DNA of 14,504 nucleotides, taken from the NCBI GenBank assembly GCA_036508635.1, contig DATCGY010000025.1, positions 1 to 14,504 on the forward strand, in the 5' to 3' direction. This document shows positions 1 to 7,771 of the stretch, in pieces. How positions within the stretch are numbered: the stretch's first letter is position 1; each line of letters opens with the position of its first letter. The notes beneath the pieces were generated by a model. The model was given only the letters and a program-made list of their open reading frames with translations. It did not search any database and was not told the DNA's origin. Source of the DNA: FEN-727 sp036508635. Lineage in GTDB: Bacteria > Actinomycetota > Geothermincolia > Fen-727 > Anoxymicrobiaceae. A program made the position numbers and the translations under genes.

Positions 1-1
1 C

Positions 2-637
2 AGGGTAGTCTACAAGGGCCTTGCCGGCGCGACCAAGGTCAACGTTGTAACATCGGCGACGCCGCTGTCGCTCCTGAAGAGCGGCAGGATGCTCGCCAAT
101 ACGGTCTCTGGAGCAACACCTGTCGGTGCGACGTGGATCACCAGCAGCGGCAGGCCGAGCTTCTGGTCGATGGCACTTGGCCTGAAGGCCGGGAGCATGG
201 GCGAGGTTTCCGTTCTGCTTCTGCTCCTCGGTGGCCTGTACCTGATCTATCGCCGTACGATCGACTGGAGGATACCCGTCGGCGTGCTCTGCGGCGCGCT
301 GTTCATCTTCCTGATCACGTGGAACCACCCGGTGTACCAGATGCTTTCGGGCGGCATATGGCTTGGCGCCTTCTTTATGGCGACAGACTGGGTGACCAGC
401 CCGATGACGAAACGTGGCAAATGGATCTATGCCGTGGGTATCGGCGTGTTTATCGGGTTGATAAGGCTTGTGAGCCCGCTTCCCGAAGGTGTGGCCATTG
501 CCATACTGATCTGGAACGTGGGGACGCTGGTGCTCGATCGTTATGTGGCCGAGCCGAAGTTCGGTGAGATCAAGAAGCCCTGGTTCAACAGGGTTCCGGT
601 CCTGCCGAAGGCAAAGCCGGCGGCGCAAAAAGCCTGA
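2..637 (+). CDS. rnfD: RnfD-like electron transport complex subunit D (3' part; 5' end outside window)
   Basis: The open frame enters at base 2 without a start, so only the C-terminal ~211 residues are present. RnfD is the integral membrane subunit of the Rnf complex, which couples reduced ferredoxin oxidation to NAD+ reduction and ion pumping, and it carries covalently bound FMN. Seen here: a TSATPL motif near the start (Thr codon at 59-61), the usual type of flavinylation site; a GSMGE loop before a hydrophobic helix; about five membrane segments; the family motif TDWVTSPMT (around 385-411); a PEGVAIAILIWN helix near the end; and a basic, Ala/Pro/Lys-rich cytoplasmic tail. A second SGAT occurs about 20 residues after the first motif. 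Downstream there is a terminator-like hairpin rather than rnfG/E/A/B, so this gene ends its transcription unit. It could also be the RnfD/NqrB-like subunit of another flavin-based electron-transfer system. The family call is firm; complex membership is inferred. Confidence 0.88.
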   Translation, partial: RVVYKGLAGATKVNVVTSATPLSLLKSGRMLANTVSGATPVGATWITSSGRPSFWSMALGLKAGSMGEVSVLLLLLGGLYLIYRRTIDWRIPVGVLCGALFIFLITWNHPVYQMLSGGIWLGAFFMATDWVTSPMTKRGKWIYAVGIGVFIGLIRLVSPLPEGVAIAILIWNVGTLVLDRYVAEPKFGEIKKPWFNRVPVLPKAKPAAQKA

Positions 638-670
638 CAACGACGGCATAAGACAGCAAGAGATAGGCAT

Positions 671-699
671 ACGCGCCCCCGGCGACCCCGGGGGCGCGT
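671..699 (+). terminator. Strong GC hairpin after rnfD, likely transcription terminator
   Basis: A perfect 12-bp inverted repeat (671-682 with 688-699, loop 683-687) starts 33 bases after the rnfD stop. The following bases (CTCTATCGCTC) are only mildly T-rich, so it is not a textbook intrinsic terminator. Its position, between the end of one gene and the start of the next unit, supports a terminator or an mRNA 3'-end stabiliser. Confidence 0.7.
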
Positions 700-765
700 C
701 TCTATCGCTCGGGTGTTAGAATTAAACAACGTGAATCTCTCGCCGACGAGCCACATTTATAGGAC

Positions 766-1230
766 ATGTCTGACTGTGTAATCATCGGAATCGGTAATCT
801 CATAAAGAGCGATGACGGCGTTGGCGTTCATGCCGTGAGGTACCTGGAGGGCAAGGTGCCGGGCGATGTCGAGCTGATCGAGGGCAGCGTTTTCTGTGCC
901 GACCTGTTCGTTTTCATAGAGGGGCGCGAGAAGGTGATCTTTATCGACGCTATCGACGCCGGCGATGAGCCGGGCGCCATATTCAAGTTCACGCCTGACC
1001 AGGTGCGTAACGAGAACAAGGGCGTTTCCATGTCTGTCCACGATTTCGGGTTGTACGAGCTGATCGCGATGGCGAGGCTTATGGACCAGTGCCCAGAGGA
1101 TATAACGATAATCAGCGTGCAGGTAAAGAGCATAGACACCGGTGATACGCTATCGGACGAGGTAAGAGCGGCGATCCCGAGGGTGCACGAGCTGGTGCTC
1201 GAGGAGATCGGAACGCGCGGGGGCAGATGA
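766..1230 (+). CDS. [NiFe]-hydrogenase maturation endopeptidase (HycI/HyaD/HybD family)
   Basis: 154 residues, the usual length for this family. The enzyme removes the C-terminal peptide of the hydrogenase large subunit once nickel is in place, locking the metal site. Seen: the N-terminal signature GIGNLIKSDDGVGVH (residues 8-22); Asp16, Asp61 (IDAIDAG) and His92 (SVHDFGL) sit at the positions of the nickel-sensing residues Glu16, Asp62 and His93 of E. coli HybD. It is the first gene of the hyp operon and its stop overlaps the hypF start (ATGA, 1227-1230). The start is the first ATG giving the family N-terminus. It has almost no usable Shine-Dalgarno: AGGA at 761-764 is only a base or two away. 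The region just upstream (709-763) is AT-rich, so the message may be short-leadered or leaderless. Which hydrogenase it processes cannot be told, because the large subunit is not in the window. Confidence 0.9.
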   Translation: MSDCVIIGIGNLIKSDDGVGVHAVRYLEGKVPGDVELIEGSVFCADLFVFIEGREKVIFIDAIDAGDEPGAIFKFTPDQVRNENKGVSMSVHDFGLYELIAMARLMDQCPEDITIISVQVKSIDTGDTLSDEVRAAIPRVHELVLEEIGTRGGR

Positions 1231-3494
1231 GACACCTTAGGATAGAGGTACGAGGTATAGTCCAGGGTGTTGGCTTTCGTCCGTTCGTCTACCGCATAGC
1301 GCACGAACACGGGATCAGGGGAACGGTCTCGAACAACCCACTTGGCGTCGACATAACTGCAAGCGGAGAGGGCGACCAGATCTACCTCTTCCTCAAGGAC
1401 CTCAAGGACGAAGCGCCGCCCGCGGCGGTCGTGGAGAAGGTCAGCGTCTTTACGATAGAGCCGTTCGAGGCAGCCGCTTTTCAAATCGTCCCGTCCACCC
1501 GGCAGGGTGAAAAGCACGTTCTGATATCTCCGGACCTGGCGACGTGCGACGAATGTGTATCCGAGCTTTTCGATGAGCGTGACAGGCGGTACCGCTACCC
1601 GTTCATCAACTGCACCAACTGCGGGCCGCGCTTTACGATAATCGTCGACACGCCGTACGACCGGCCGAACACCTCGATGGCGAAGTTTCCCATGTGCCCG
1701 GAGTGCAGGCGCGAGTACGACGACCCGGCCGACAGGCGTTTCCACGCCCAACCGAACGCCTGCCCCGTCTGTGGGCCCAGGGTCTGGCTGGTCGATGCGG
1801 ACGGGTCCCCGGTCACCGGTGATGCCGTGAGCGAAACCGCGAACCTGCTTAAAGAGGGCCGCATAGTCGCATTGAAGGGACTTGGAGGCTTTCACCTTGC
1901 CTGCGATGCGACCTCCGACGAGGTGGTGTCACGTCTTCGCGAGCGGAAAAACCGTTACGGCAAGCCGCTCGCTGTCATGGTGCCCGACGTCGCGTCCGCA
2001 AGGCGTTACTGCGGCGTCGACGAGCCGGCCGAGGGGTTGCTGCTTTCCGCCAGGAGGCCGATCGTGTTGCTGCGCGAAAACGAGAACTCCGTACTCTCAC
2101 GCGATGTCGCAACGGGGCTGTCGCACCAGGGGTTGTTCCTGCCTTACACGCCCTTGCACCATCTCGTTCTGGCCGAAGCGGACATACCTCTCGTGATGAC
2201 CTCGGGGAACGTATCGAGCGAGCCGATCGCAAAAGACAACGACGAGGCGCTGCGGAGGCTCTCGAGCATCGCCGACTATTTCCTGCTGCACGACCGCGAC
2301 ATCCTCGTGCGCTACGACGACTCGGTGAGCCGCATCTTCAAGGGAGCCGAGTACCCCTTGCGAAGAGCGAGAGGTTACGCGCCATATCCCGTGAGCGTGA
2401 CCCCCGCGGCGCCGGTTGAGGTTCTGGCGGTGGGCGCCGAGCTCAAGAACACCTTCTGCCTGCTGCGCGACGAGGAGGCTTTCCTGAGCCAGCACATCGG
2501 TGACATGGAAACCTTGGGTGAGATGGAACATTTCGAGGAGGCGCTGGCTTCGATAAAGCGGCTCTTCGCGCTAGAGCCGAAGGTCGTTGCCCACGACCTT
2601 CACCCCGATTACATGACGACGCAGATGGCGCGCGAGATGGGTATGCCCGCGGTAGGGGTCCAGCACCACCACGCGCACATCGCGAGCTGCATGGCCGACA
2701 ACCGGATCGAGGGGCCGGTTCTGGGTGTTGCCTGGGACGGCACAGGTTACGGTGAGGATGGAACTGTCTGGGGCGGCGAGTTTCTGCTCTGCGACGGATC
2801 GGAGTACCGCAGGCTCGCCCACCTCCACCAGTACCCGATGCCGGGAGCGGATGCGTGCATCTACAGGCTATACCGGATGGTCATGGGAATCCTGAGCGAG
2901 CTTTACGCGGACCCGGACGAGGCGCTGGAACGACTTCGCCGCAGGTTTGACATCGAGGACGACGAGGCCGAGTCGCTCGCTTTCCAGCTCAAGAACAAGG
3001 TCAACTCTCCTCTCACGTCGAGCGCGGGCAGGATGTTCGATGCCGCCGCGGCGCTTTCCGGTCTCCGGGCCGAGGCCGTCTATGACGGACAGGCCGCGAG
3101 CGAACTGGAGTCCTGTGCCCGGATCGTACGCGAGTATTACAATTTCAGGATAGACAGGTCGGCCCTTCCATGGATCGTGGATACACGGCAGGTATTCCGG
3201 GAGCTCATGGTAGACCTGGATAGCGGCAGTACGGCACCAGACGTAGCTGGCAAGTTCCACGCGACGATGGCACTTGCCATTGTCGAGACGTTAGAGGCGT
3301 TGCGTGACGAGACCGGCATCAACCGTGTCGCGCTCAGCGGCGGTGTATTCCAGAACGAGCTCCTCACGGGATGGGTCATCGAAGGCCTCAAAGCTTCCGG
3401 CTTTCAGCCCCATATCCACCGCCGCGTCCCGTGCAACGACGGCGGCATCTCCCTCGGCCAAGCCGTAATAGCCGCAAACAAGTACAATATATAA
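1227..3494 (+). CDS. hypF: Carbamoyltransferase HypF, hydrogenase maturation
   Basis: 755 residues, full length. HypF uses carbamoyl phosphate and ATP to make carbamoyl-adenylate and transfers the carbamoyl group to the C-terminal cysteine of HypE, the source of the cyanide ligands of the [NiFe] site. Domains in order: acylphosphatase (about 1-90, with GIVQGVGFRPF, Arg18 and Asn36); a zinc-finger region with four CxxC pairs at 107/110, 129/132, 157/160 and 179/182, exactly the CX2C-X18-CX2C-X24-CX2C-X18-CX2C spacing of the family; a YrdC-like domain (about 200-385, KGLGGFHLACDA, RKNRYGKPLAVM); and a Kae1-like domain (about 395-750) with the metal-binding VQHHHAH (His480-His484), AWDGTGYGEDG, SSAGRMFDA, LSGGVFQN and NDGGISLGQA. 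The start overlaps the protease stop by 4 bases, implying translational coupling. All key residues are present. Confidence 0.98.
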   Translation: MRHLRIEVRGIVQGVGFRPFVYRIAHEHGIRGTVSNNPLGVDITASGEGDQIYLFLKDLKDEAPPAAVVEKVSVFTIEPFEAAAFQIVPSTRQGEKHVLISPDLATCDECVSELFDERDRRYRYPFINCTNCGPRFTIIVDTPYDRPNTSMAKFPMCPECRREYDDPADRRFHAQPNACPVCGPRVWLVDADGSPVTGDAVSETANLLKEGRIVALKGLGGFHLACDATSDEVVSRLRERKNRYGKPLAVMVPDVASARRYCGVDEPAEGLLLSARRPIVLLRENENSVLSRDVATGLSHQGLFLPYTPLHHLVLAEADIPLVMTSGNVSSEPIAKDNDEALRRLSSIADYFLLHDRDILVRYDDSVSRIFKGAEYPLRRARGYAPYPVSVTPAAPVEVLAVGAELKNTFCLLRDEEAFLSQHIGDMETLGEMEHFEEALASIKRLFALEPKVVAHDLHPDYMTTQMAREMGMPAVGVQHHHAHIASCMADNRIEGPVLGVAWDGTGYGEDGTVWGGEFLLCDGSEYRRLAHLHQYPMPGADACIYRLYRMVMGILSELYADPDEALERLRRRFDIEDDEAESLAFQLKNKVNSPLTSSAGRMFDAAAALSGLRAEAVYDGQAASELESCARIVREYYNFRIDRSALPWIVDTRQVFRELMVDLDSGSTAPDVAGKFHATMALAIVETLEALRDETGINRVALSGGVFQNELLTGWVIEGLKASGFQPHIHRRVPCNDGGISLGQAVIAANKYNI

Positions 3495-3532
3495 CCGACT
3501 TGAAGCAGGTCCGATAGCAGGTTCTTGAGTAG

Positions 3533-3537
3533 AAGGA
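3533..3537 (+). promoter_or_regulatory. Ribosome binding site fixing the hypC start
   Basis: AAGGA lies 8 bases before the ATG at 3546. The frame is also open from a non-ATG codon at 3525, but that would add seven residues before the Met-Cys that HypC needs. Confidence 0.7.
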
Positions 3538-3545
3538 AGAGTGAC

Positions 3546-3785
3546 ATGTGTCTGGCTGTGCCGGCTGAAGTGGTAGAGGTACATGATGGAGAGATGGCGA
3601 CGGTCGATGCCGACGGGGCGCGGGCGAAAGTCAGCGTTCAGCTGATCGACGATGTATCGGTCGGGGATTTTGTCCTGGTCCATGCAGGGTTTGCGATAGA
3701 AAAGGTCGACCAGGAGGAAGCTGAGCGGACGATGGAGTTGATCAGGGAACTCGAGGCGCTATCGAGGCACGATGAAATATCTTGA
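3546..3785 (+). CDS. hypC: Hydrogenase assembly chaperone HypC/HupF
   Basis: 79 residues, the normal size of HypC. This small OB-fold chaperone carries the Fe(CN)2CO intermediate together with HypD and delivers it to the hydrogenase large-subunit precursor. The sequence begins MCLAVPAEV: the essential Cys2 after Met is present, and VGDFVLVHAGFAIEKVD matches the conserved core. The start at 3546 is chosen because Cys2 must follow the initiator, and a Shine-Dalgarno is correctly placed; starting at 3525 would bury the cysteine. The gene lies 51 bases after hypF and overlaps hypD by 14 bases in another frame, which suggests coupled expression of the two partners of the HypC-HypD scaffold. Confidence 0.96.
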   Translation: MCLAVPAEVVEVHDGEMATVDADGARAKVSVQLIDDVSVGDFVLVHAGFAIEKVDQEEAERTMELIRELEALSRHDEIS

Positions 3786-4857
3786 TGAGTTCCGAAGTCC
3801 GGGTGCTGTCAAAGGTCTGTTGGAAAAGATAAAGAGCCGGCCCGGTGACCTCACTCTCATGGAGGTCTGTGGCACGCACACGATGGCCATCTCGAGAGCG
3901 GGCTTGAGGCCGCTCCTGGAGCCAGGGGTGCGGCTCATCTCCGGCCCGGGCTGCCCCGTGTGCGTAACCTCCGATACCGACATAGACCGCGCGATCGCGA
4001 CCGCGTGCATCCCTGACGTGACGATGGCGACTTTCGGGGACATGATGCGCGTGCCGGGGACCGCGGGTTCTCTCGCGGATGCCGTGGCGCAAGGCGCAGT
4101 AGTAAGAGTCGTATATTCACCCCTCGAAGCCCTCGAGCTCGCCAGGGATAACCCAGAGCGCCGCGTGGTGTTTCTCGGCGTAGGGTTCGAGACCACCGCT
4201 CCCACCGTCGCGGCCACGCTTCTGCAGGCCCGCGAGCAGGAGCTTTCCAACTTCCACGTACTCTCGTTTCACAAGCTCGTGCCACCGGCCCTTCGCGCGC
4301 TTCTGGCGCTCGATGAGTTCGACGTGGACGGGTTCATCCTGCCGGGTCACGTCAGTGTCATCATAGGCAGCGACGCTTACGGGTTTGTCTCGAGCGAGTT
4401 CGGAGTCCCATGTGTGATAACCGGGTTCGAGGCAGCCGACATCCTTCAGGCTGTATATCGCCTTATGGTGATGAAAGGGGAGGGGCAGCCGGCCGTCGAG
4501 AATGAATACTCGCGCGCCGTGCGCCCGGCAGGCAACGAAAAGGCTCTCCGCGTCATGGGCGAGGTGTTCGAGCCTGCCGACGCCGAGTGGCGGGGGCTGT
4601 TCGTGATCCCGGGGAGCGGGCTGGTGCTTCGCGAGGAGTTCCGGCGGTTCGATGCCGGCTCATGGGATGTCGAGCTGCCCGAGCCCGCTCGCGACAGGGG
4701 TTGCCGGTGCGGAGAGATCCTCTGTGGCAGGATAAGGCCCCCGGAATGCCCGTTCTTCGGCAGGGCCTGTACCCCGGACAACCCGATAGGACCGTGCATG
4801 GTGTCCAGTGAAGGGACGTGCGCGTCTTATTTCCTTTACTGCCAGGAGGACGACTAG
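3772..4857 (+). CDS. hypD: Hydrogenase maturation factor HypD
   Basis: 361 residues, typical length. HypD is the [4Fe-4S] scaffold on which iron receives CO and the two cyanides, working with HypC and HypE. Seen: EVCGTHTMAI with Cys33, GPGCPVC with Cys61 and Cys64, GVGFETTAPT, LPGHVSVIIG, and a cysteine-rich C-terminus (Cys311 to Cys350) with CGEILCGR, ECPFFGRACTP and GPCMVSSEGTC, where the family binds its cluster. The ATG lies inside the end of hypC, and the stop TAG shares one base with the GTG start of hypE. Nothing is missing, and the protein should be functional. Confidence 0.98.
   Translation: MKYLDEFRSPGAVKGLLEKIKSRPGDLTLMEVCGTHTMAISRAGLRPLLEPGVRLISGPGCPVCVTSDTDIDRAIATACIPDVTMATFGDMMRVPGTAGSLADAVAQGAVVRVVYSPLEALELARDNPERRVVFLGVGFETTAPTVAATLLQAREQELSNFHVLSFHKLVPPALRALLALDEFDVDGFILPGHVSVIIGSDAYGFVSSEFGVPCVITGFEAADILQAVYRLMVMKGEGQPAVENEYSRAVRPAGNEKALRVMGEVFEPADAEWRGLFVIPGSGLVLREEFRRFDAGSWDVELPEPARDRGCRCGEILCGRIRPPECPFFGRACTPDNPIGPCMVSSEGTCASYFLYCQEDD
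4844..4849 (+). promoter_or_regulatory. Ribosome binding site fixing the GTG start of hypE
   Basis: AGGAGG lies inside the end of hypD, 7 bases before the GTG at 4857. The frame is open further upstream to 4818, but that would add 13 residues not found in HypE. Confidence 0.75.
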
Positions 4858-5864
4858 TGGCAGGTGACGTCATAACCATTGCCCATGGAGGTGGCGGGAC
4901 CCGAATGCAGGACCTCCTGCGTGAGATCATCTTCCCCCTCCTCGGCGGGGACACGCTCAATGCGGCCGAGGACGCCGCCTGCCTGGAGCTGCCACCGGGC
5001 AGGCTCGCTTTTACCACGGATTCATTTGTCGTCAAGCCGCTCTTCTTTTCCGGCGGAGACATAGGCAAGCTGGCGGTTTGCGGCACCGTTAACGACCTGT
5101 CCATGGTCGGAGCGCGACCGCTCTATATGACCCTGGGTCTCATACTGGAGGAGGGACTCAAGCTCGAGGATCTCGAGCGTGTCCTGCGCTCGATAGCGGA
5201 GTGGTCAGCGGCCGCGGGGGTAAGGGTGGTTGCCGGAGACACCAAGGTGGTCGAACGCGGCATGGCCGACGGATTGTACGTCAACACGGCGGGGGTCGGT
5301 GTCATTCCCGATGGTCGTAGCATCTCGATAAGCGGCGCAGCGGTTGGAGACGCCCTGATCATCAACGGGTACATCGGTGACCATGGCATCGCCGTGCTCA
5401 AGGATAGGGATGGGTTCGGTTTCCAGCTGGACGTGGGTTCCGACTGCGCACCCCTCAACAGCCTGGTTGAGACGATGCTCGGCGCGGGCACGGTTCATTC
5501 GCTGCGGGACCCGACCCGCGGGGGGCTTGCGGCCGCGCTCAAGGAGATGGCGGACGCCTCCGGTCGCGCGATGGAACTCGTGGAAAAAGATATCCCCGTA
5601 CGGGGTGAGGTCCGCGCGGTGTGCGAGATGCTTGGCCTGGACCCGATGTTCGTGGCCAACGAGGGCAAGCTCCTCGCGGCCGTTCCGGAAAGCGATTCCG
5701 CGGCGATACTCCGGGCAATGAGGTCTCACCCTCTGGGTGCCGACTCCAGCGTCATAGGGCGCATTACAGAGGGCAGGAAAGGCAGGGTGAGCGTACTTAC
5801 CCCGCTCGGCTCCGCGCGCCTCGTGCGCATGCCTTCAGGCGAGCAACTGCCTCGCATCTGCTGA
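4857..5864 (+). CDS. hypE: Carbamoyl-dehydratase HypE, hydrogenase maturation
   Basis: 335 residues from a GTG start, the normal HypE length. HypE accepts the carbamoyl group from HypF on its C-terminal cysteine, dehydrates it with ATP to a thiocyanate, and passes cyanide to iron on HypC-HypD. Seen: an N-terminal IAHGGGGTRM, an AIRS/PurM-type fold with FTTDSFVVKPLFF and GGDIGKLAV (about 52-74), NDLSMVGARPLYM, RDPTRGGLA (217-224), NEGKLL, and the terminal PRIC with the substrate-carrying Cys335 as last residue. The start overlaps the hypD stop by one base (TAGTG) and has a good Shine-Dalgarno. This is the last hyp gene of the cluster; hypA and hypB do not follow. Confidence 0.98.
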   Translation: MAGDVITIAHGGGGTRMQDLLREIIFPLLGGDTLNAAEDAACLELPPGRLAFTTDSFVVKPLFFSGGDIGKLAVCGTVNDLSMVGARPLYMTLGLILEEGLKLEDLERVLRSIAEWSAAAGVRVVAGDTKVVERGMADGLYVNTAGVGVIPDGRSISISGAAVGDALIINGYIGDHGIAVLKDRDGFGFQLDVGSDCAPLNSLVETMLGAGTVHSLRDPTRGGLAAALKEMADASGRAMELVEKDIPVRGEVRAVCEMLGLDPMFVANEGKLLAAVPESDSAAILRAMRSHPLGADSSVIGRITEGRKGRVSVLTPLGSARLVRMPSGEQLPRIC

Positions 5865-5895
5865 AGACCCACAACCGGCTCGAGCGCGCTCGTCT

Positions 5896-5917
5896 CGTGA
5901 GGCCTGGAGGCTTCACG
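5896..5917 (+). terminator. Hairpin after hypE, weak candidate terminator or processing site
   Basis: CGTGAGGC (5896-5903) pairs with GCTTCACG (5910-5917) with one G-U wobble and a 6-base loop, in the 101-base gap between hypE and the nitroreductase gene. No T-run follows, so read-through into the next gene is likely. Confidence 0.35.
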
Positions 5918-5965
5918 GGGATGGAGGCGAAACCTCTATAGGAGAGCAGCGAGACAGGGGGAGGC

Positions 5966-6469
5966 ATGGAAACAGACGAAGCGATCAGGACCCGCAGGAG
6001 CGTACGGGAGTTTACACGGGACCCTGTGACCGATCAGGAGCTGGACCGCCTTCTCGAAGCCGCCAGGTGGGCACCGTCGGGCCTCAATAACCAGCCATGG
6101 CGTTTCATGAAGATAACGGACGCGGAGCTCATCGAGAAGCTGTCGATGATGACGAGGTATCGCGGGGTCGTCGCGGGGGCGGGGGCGCTCATCGCGGTTT
6201 TCCTGGATGCAGGCTCGATGTATGACCGCACCAAGGACCTGATGTCGGCGGGAGCGGCCATCCAGAACATCCTTCTGGAAGCGCAAGACATGGGGCTCGG
6301 GTCCTGCTGGCTCGGTGAGATCCTGACACGGAGTGATAGCGTTAAGAGCGAACTTGCCGTGCCCGACGATTTCGAGTTCGTCGCGCTCATCGCGCTCGGG
6401 AGGCCCGTTGAACGAGAGAGGGTGGGCGTCAGGCATCCGCTCTCAGAGCTCGTTGTCCCGCTGCCGTAA
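5966..6469 (+). CDS. Nitroreductase-family flavoprotein
   Basis: 167 residues, a short, single-domain member of the nitroreductase/FMN oxidoreductase superfamily. These enzymes bind FMN at a dimer interface and reduce nitro compounds, quinones, flavins or specialised substrates with NAD(P)H or ferredoxin. Seen: the N-terminal phosphate-binding motif RTRRSVREF (Arg10, Arg11, Ser12, Arg14), the APSGLNNQPW motif (36-45), the AGAAIQNILLEAQDMGLGSCWLG segment (95-117), and the ALGRP motif near the C-terminus. No ferredoxin domain is fused. A G-rich AGGGGGAGG lies directly before the ATG. The gene is 101 bases downstream of hypE and may be co-transcribed with the hyp genes. The next gene encodes a ferredoxin-domain protein that could be its electron donor, but that is inference. 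Substrate unknown. Confidence 0.9.
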   Translation: METDEAIRTRRSVREFTRDPVTDQELDRLLEAARWAPSGLNNQPWRFMKITDAELIEKLSMMTRYRGVVAGAGALIAVFLDAGSMYDRTKDLMSAGAAIQNILLEAQDMGLGSCWLGEILTRSDSVKSELAVPDDFEFVALIALGRPVERERVGVRHPLSELVVPLP

Positions 6470-6636
6470 CCGCGAAGGAAGCTTTTTCCGACATGTCGTG
6501 CGAAATCAATGAAAGCCGACTCGCGCCGTGGTAAGTTATTTTTTGGAAAACACCCTTTAGGATCACCCGGATCCTGCGTTCACGATGGGCCTCGAGTCTG
6601 GCAGTGCGAGGAGCCGCTGACTGGAAGAGGAGAGCA

Positions 6637-7752
6637 ATGGCGGTATCGATAGTGAAGACGGACAAGACGGCCGACGTGAGGCGCGCGGTCGAGCTGCTGG
6701 GCGGAATGAATAAGTTCGTCACCGGTGGAGAGAAAGTCATAATCAAACCAAACATATGCGCCGCAAAAGACACCTTCACCGGCGCGGTCACCGACCCGGA
6801 AATGGTCGCGGAGGTTTGCCGGATGGTGGCCGAGTGCGGCGCGAACCCGGTTGTGGCTGAGAGCCCGATATATCCTTTCAAAAGTTCGCGCGTGTACCAG
6901 CGCTCCGGCTACGCTGATTTCAAGTCGAAGTACGGGTTCGAGTTTATAGATATCGACTCCGCCGACAGCCGGGAGATATCGATACCGCGAGGACGCGCGA
7001 TCAAGGCATCCGTGGTCAGCGATGCCGTCCTGAACTGCGACAAGCTCATTAACATGCCCGTCCTCAAGACGCACCTGCAGACCGTCGTCACCATCGGCCT
7101 GAAGAACCTGAAGGGAGTGGTGGTCGGCAAGCAGAAGCATATCATCCACCTCCAGGGTCTTCACCAGGGCATAGTCGACCTCAACACCGTCGTGAAGAGC
7201 GACCTGACTATCGTCGACGGCATCATAGGCATGGAGGGTACGGGAGGGCCCACCAACGGCAGGCCGGTCAAGATGGATGTCGTAGTGGCGGGCGATAATG
7301 TCGTCGAGGTGGACGCCGTGGCTACGCGCGTGATGGGAGGCGACCCGATGAAAGTAGAGCATATCAGGTTGGCCTCAGAGCAGGGGCTGGGGTCGCTTTC
7401 CGGTTTCGAGATGGTGGGTGACAGCCTCGAGTCGGTCACCGACAGGCGCGACCTGCCCAGGATGCCCGGCATCAACAAGATCCTGATCACCGACATCGGC
7501 GTCAGGGTCGTGAACCTGCTGCGTGAACCGATCATGCTACTCACCGGAGGTGAGCGGGTCGTTCGGAAGGTGAGACTCGGAGAGCTCATCATAGACGAGG
7601 CGCTCTGCGACGGCTGCCGCCTCTGCGTCCCGGCGTGCCCGGTGGACGCGCTCGCGTACGGCGAGCAGCTCGACTGCGACTACAAGCTCTGCATCCAGTG
7701 CTTCTGTTGCGCCGAGGTCTGCCCCCGGGGGGCGCTCAAAAAGAAGTTCTAA
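6637..7752 (+). CDS. DUF362 protein with C-terminal 2[4Fe-4S] ferredoxin domain
   Basis: 371 residues. The N-terminal ~300 residues are a DUF362 domain: VIIKPNICAA (35-44), NMPVLKTHLQT (139-149), GLKNLKGVV (154-162), DGIIGMEGTGGP (194-205) and a VDAVATRVMG stretch. The C-terminus carries two cysteine motifs, Cys324-x2-Cys327-x2-Cys330-x3-Cys334 and Cys352-x2-Cys355-x2-Cys358-x3-Cys362, expected to hold two [4Fe-4S] clusters; Cys357 is extra. The family's reaction is not established; an electron-transfer or redox role is inferred from the clusters. The ATG at 6637 follows AAGAGGAG at a good distance; a GTG at 6604 would add 11 residues and has less support. There are 167 bases upstream, so a separate promoter is possible, though none is obvious. 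The DinG-like gene starts 19 bases downstream, suggesting an operon. Confidence 0.9.
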   Translation: MAVSIVKTDKTADVRRAVELLGGMNKFVTGGEKVIIKPNICAAKDTFTGAVTDPEMVAEVCRMVAECGANPVVAESPIYPFKSSRVYQRSGYADFKSKYGFEFIDIDSADSREISIPRGRAIKASVVSDAVLNCDKLINMPVLKTHLQTVVTIGLKNLKGVVVGKQKHIIHLQGLHQGIVDLNTVVKSDLTIVDGIIGMEGTGGPTNGRPVKMDVVVAGDNVVEVDAVATRVMGGDPMKVEHIRLASEQGLGSLSGFEMVGDSLESVTDRRDLPRMPGINKILITDIGVRVVNLLREPIMLLTGGERVVRKVRLGELIIDEALCDGCRLCVPACPVDALAYGEQLDCDYKLCIQCFCCAEVCPRGALKKKF

Positions 7753-7771
7753 CATCTCGAACTGAGGCAAA

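Noticed and set aside
133..567. 144-codon plus-strand frame inside rnfD
   Set aside because: It is out of frame with the recognised RnfD sequence and very Arg-rich, with no motif.
828..1895. 355-codon open frame on the minus strand
   Set aside because: It lies antisense to the protease and hypF, which have complete family motifs. The reverse frame has no recognisable domain, and long antisense frames are common in GC-rich genes.
6561..6575. GGATC...GATCC inverted repeat upstream of the DUF362 gene
   Set aside because: Only 5 bp with a 5-base loop and no T-run or matched promoter spacing. Too weak to call a site.
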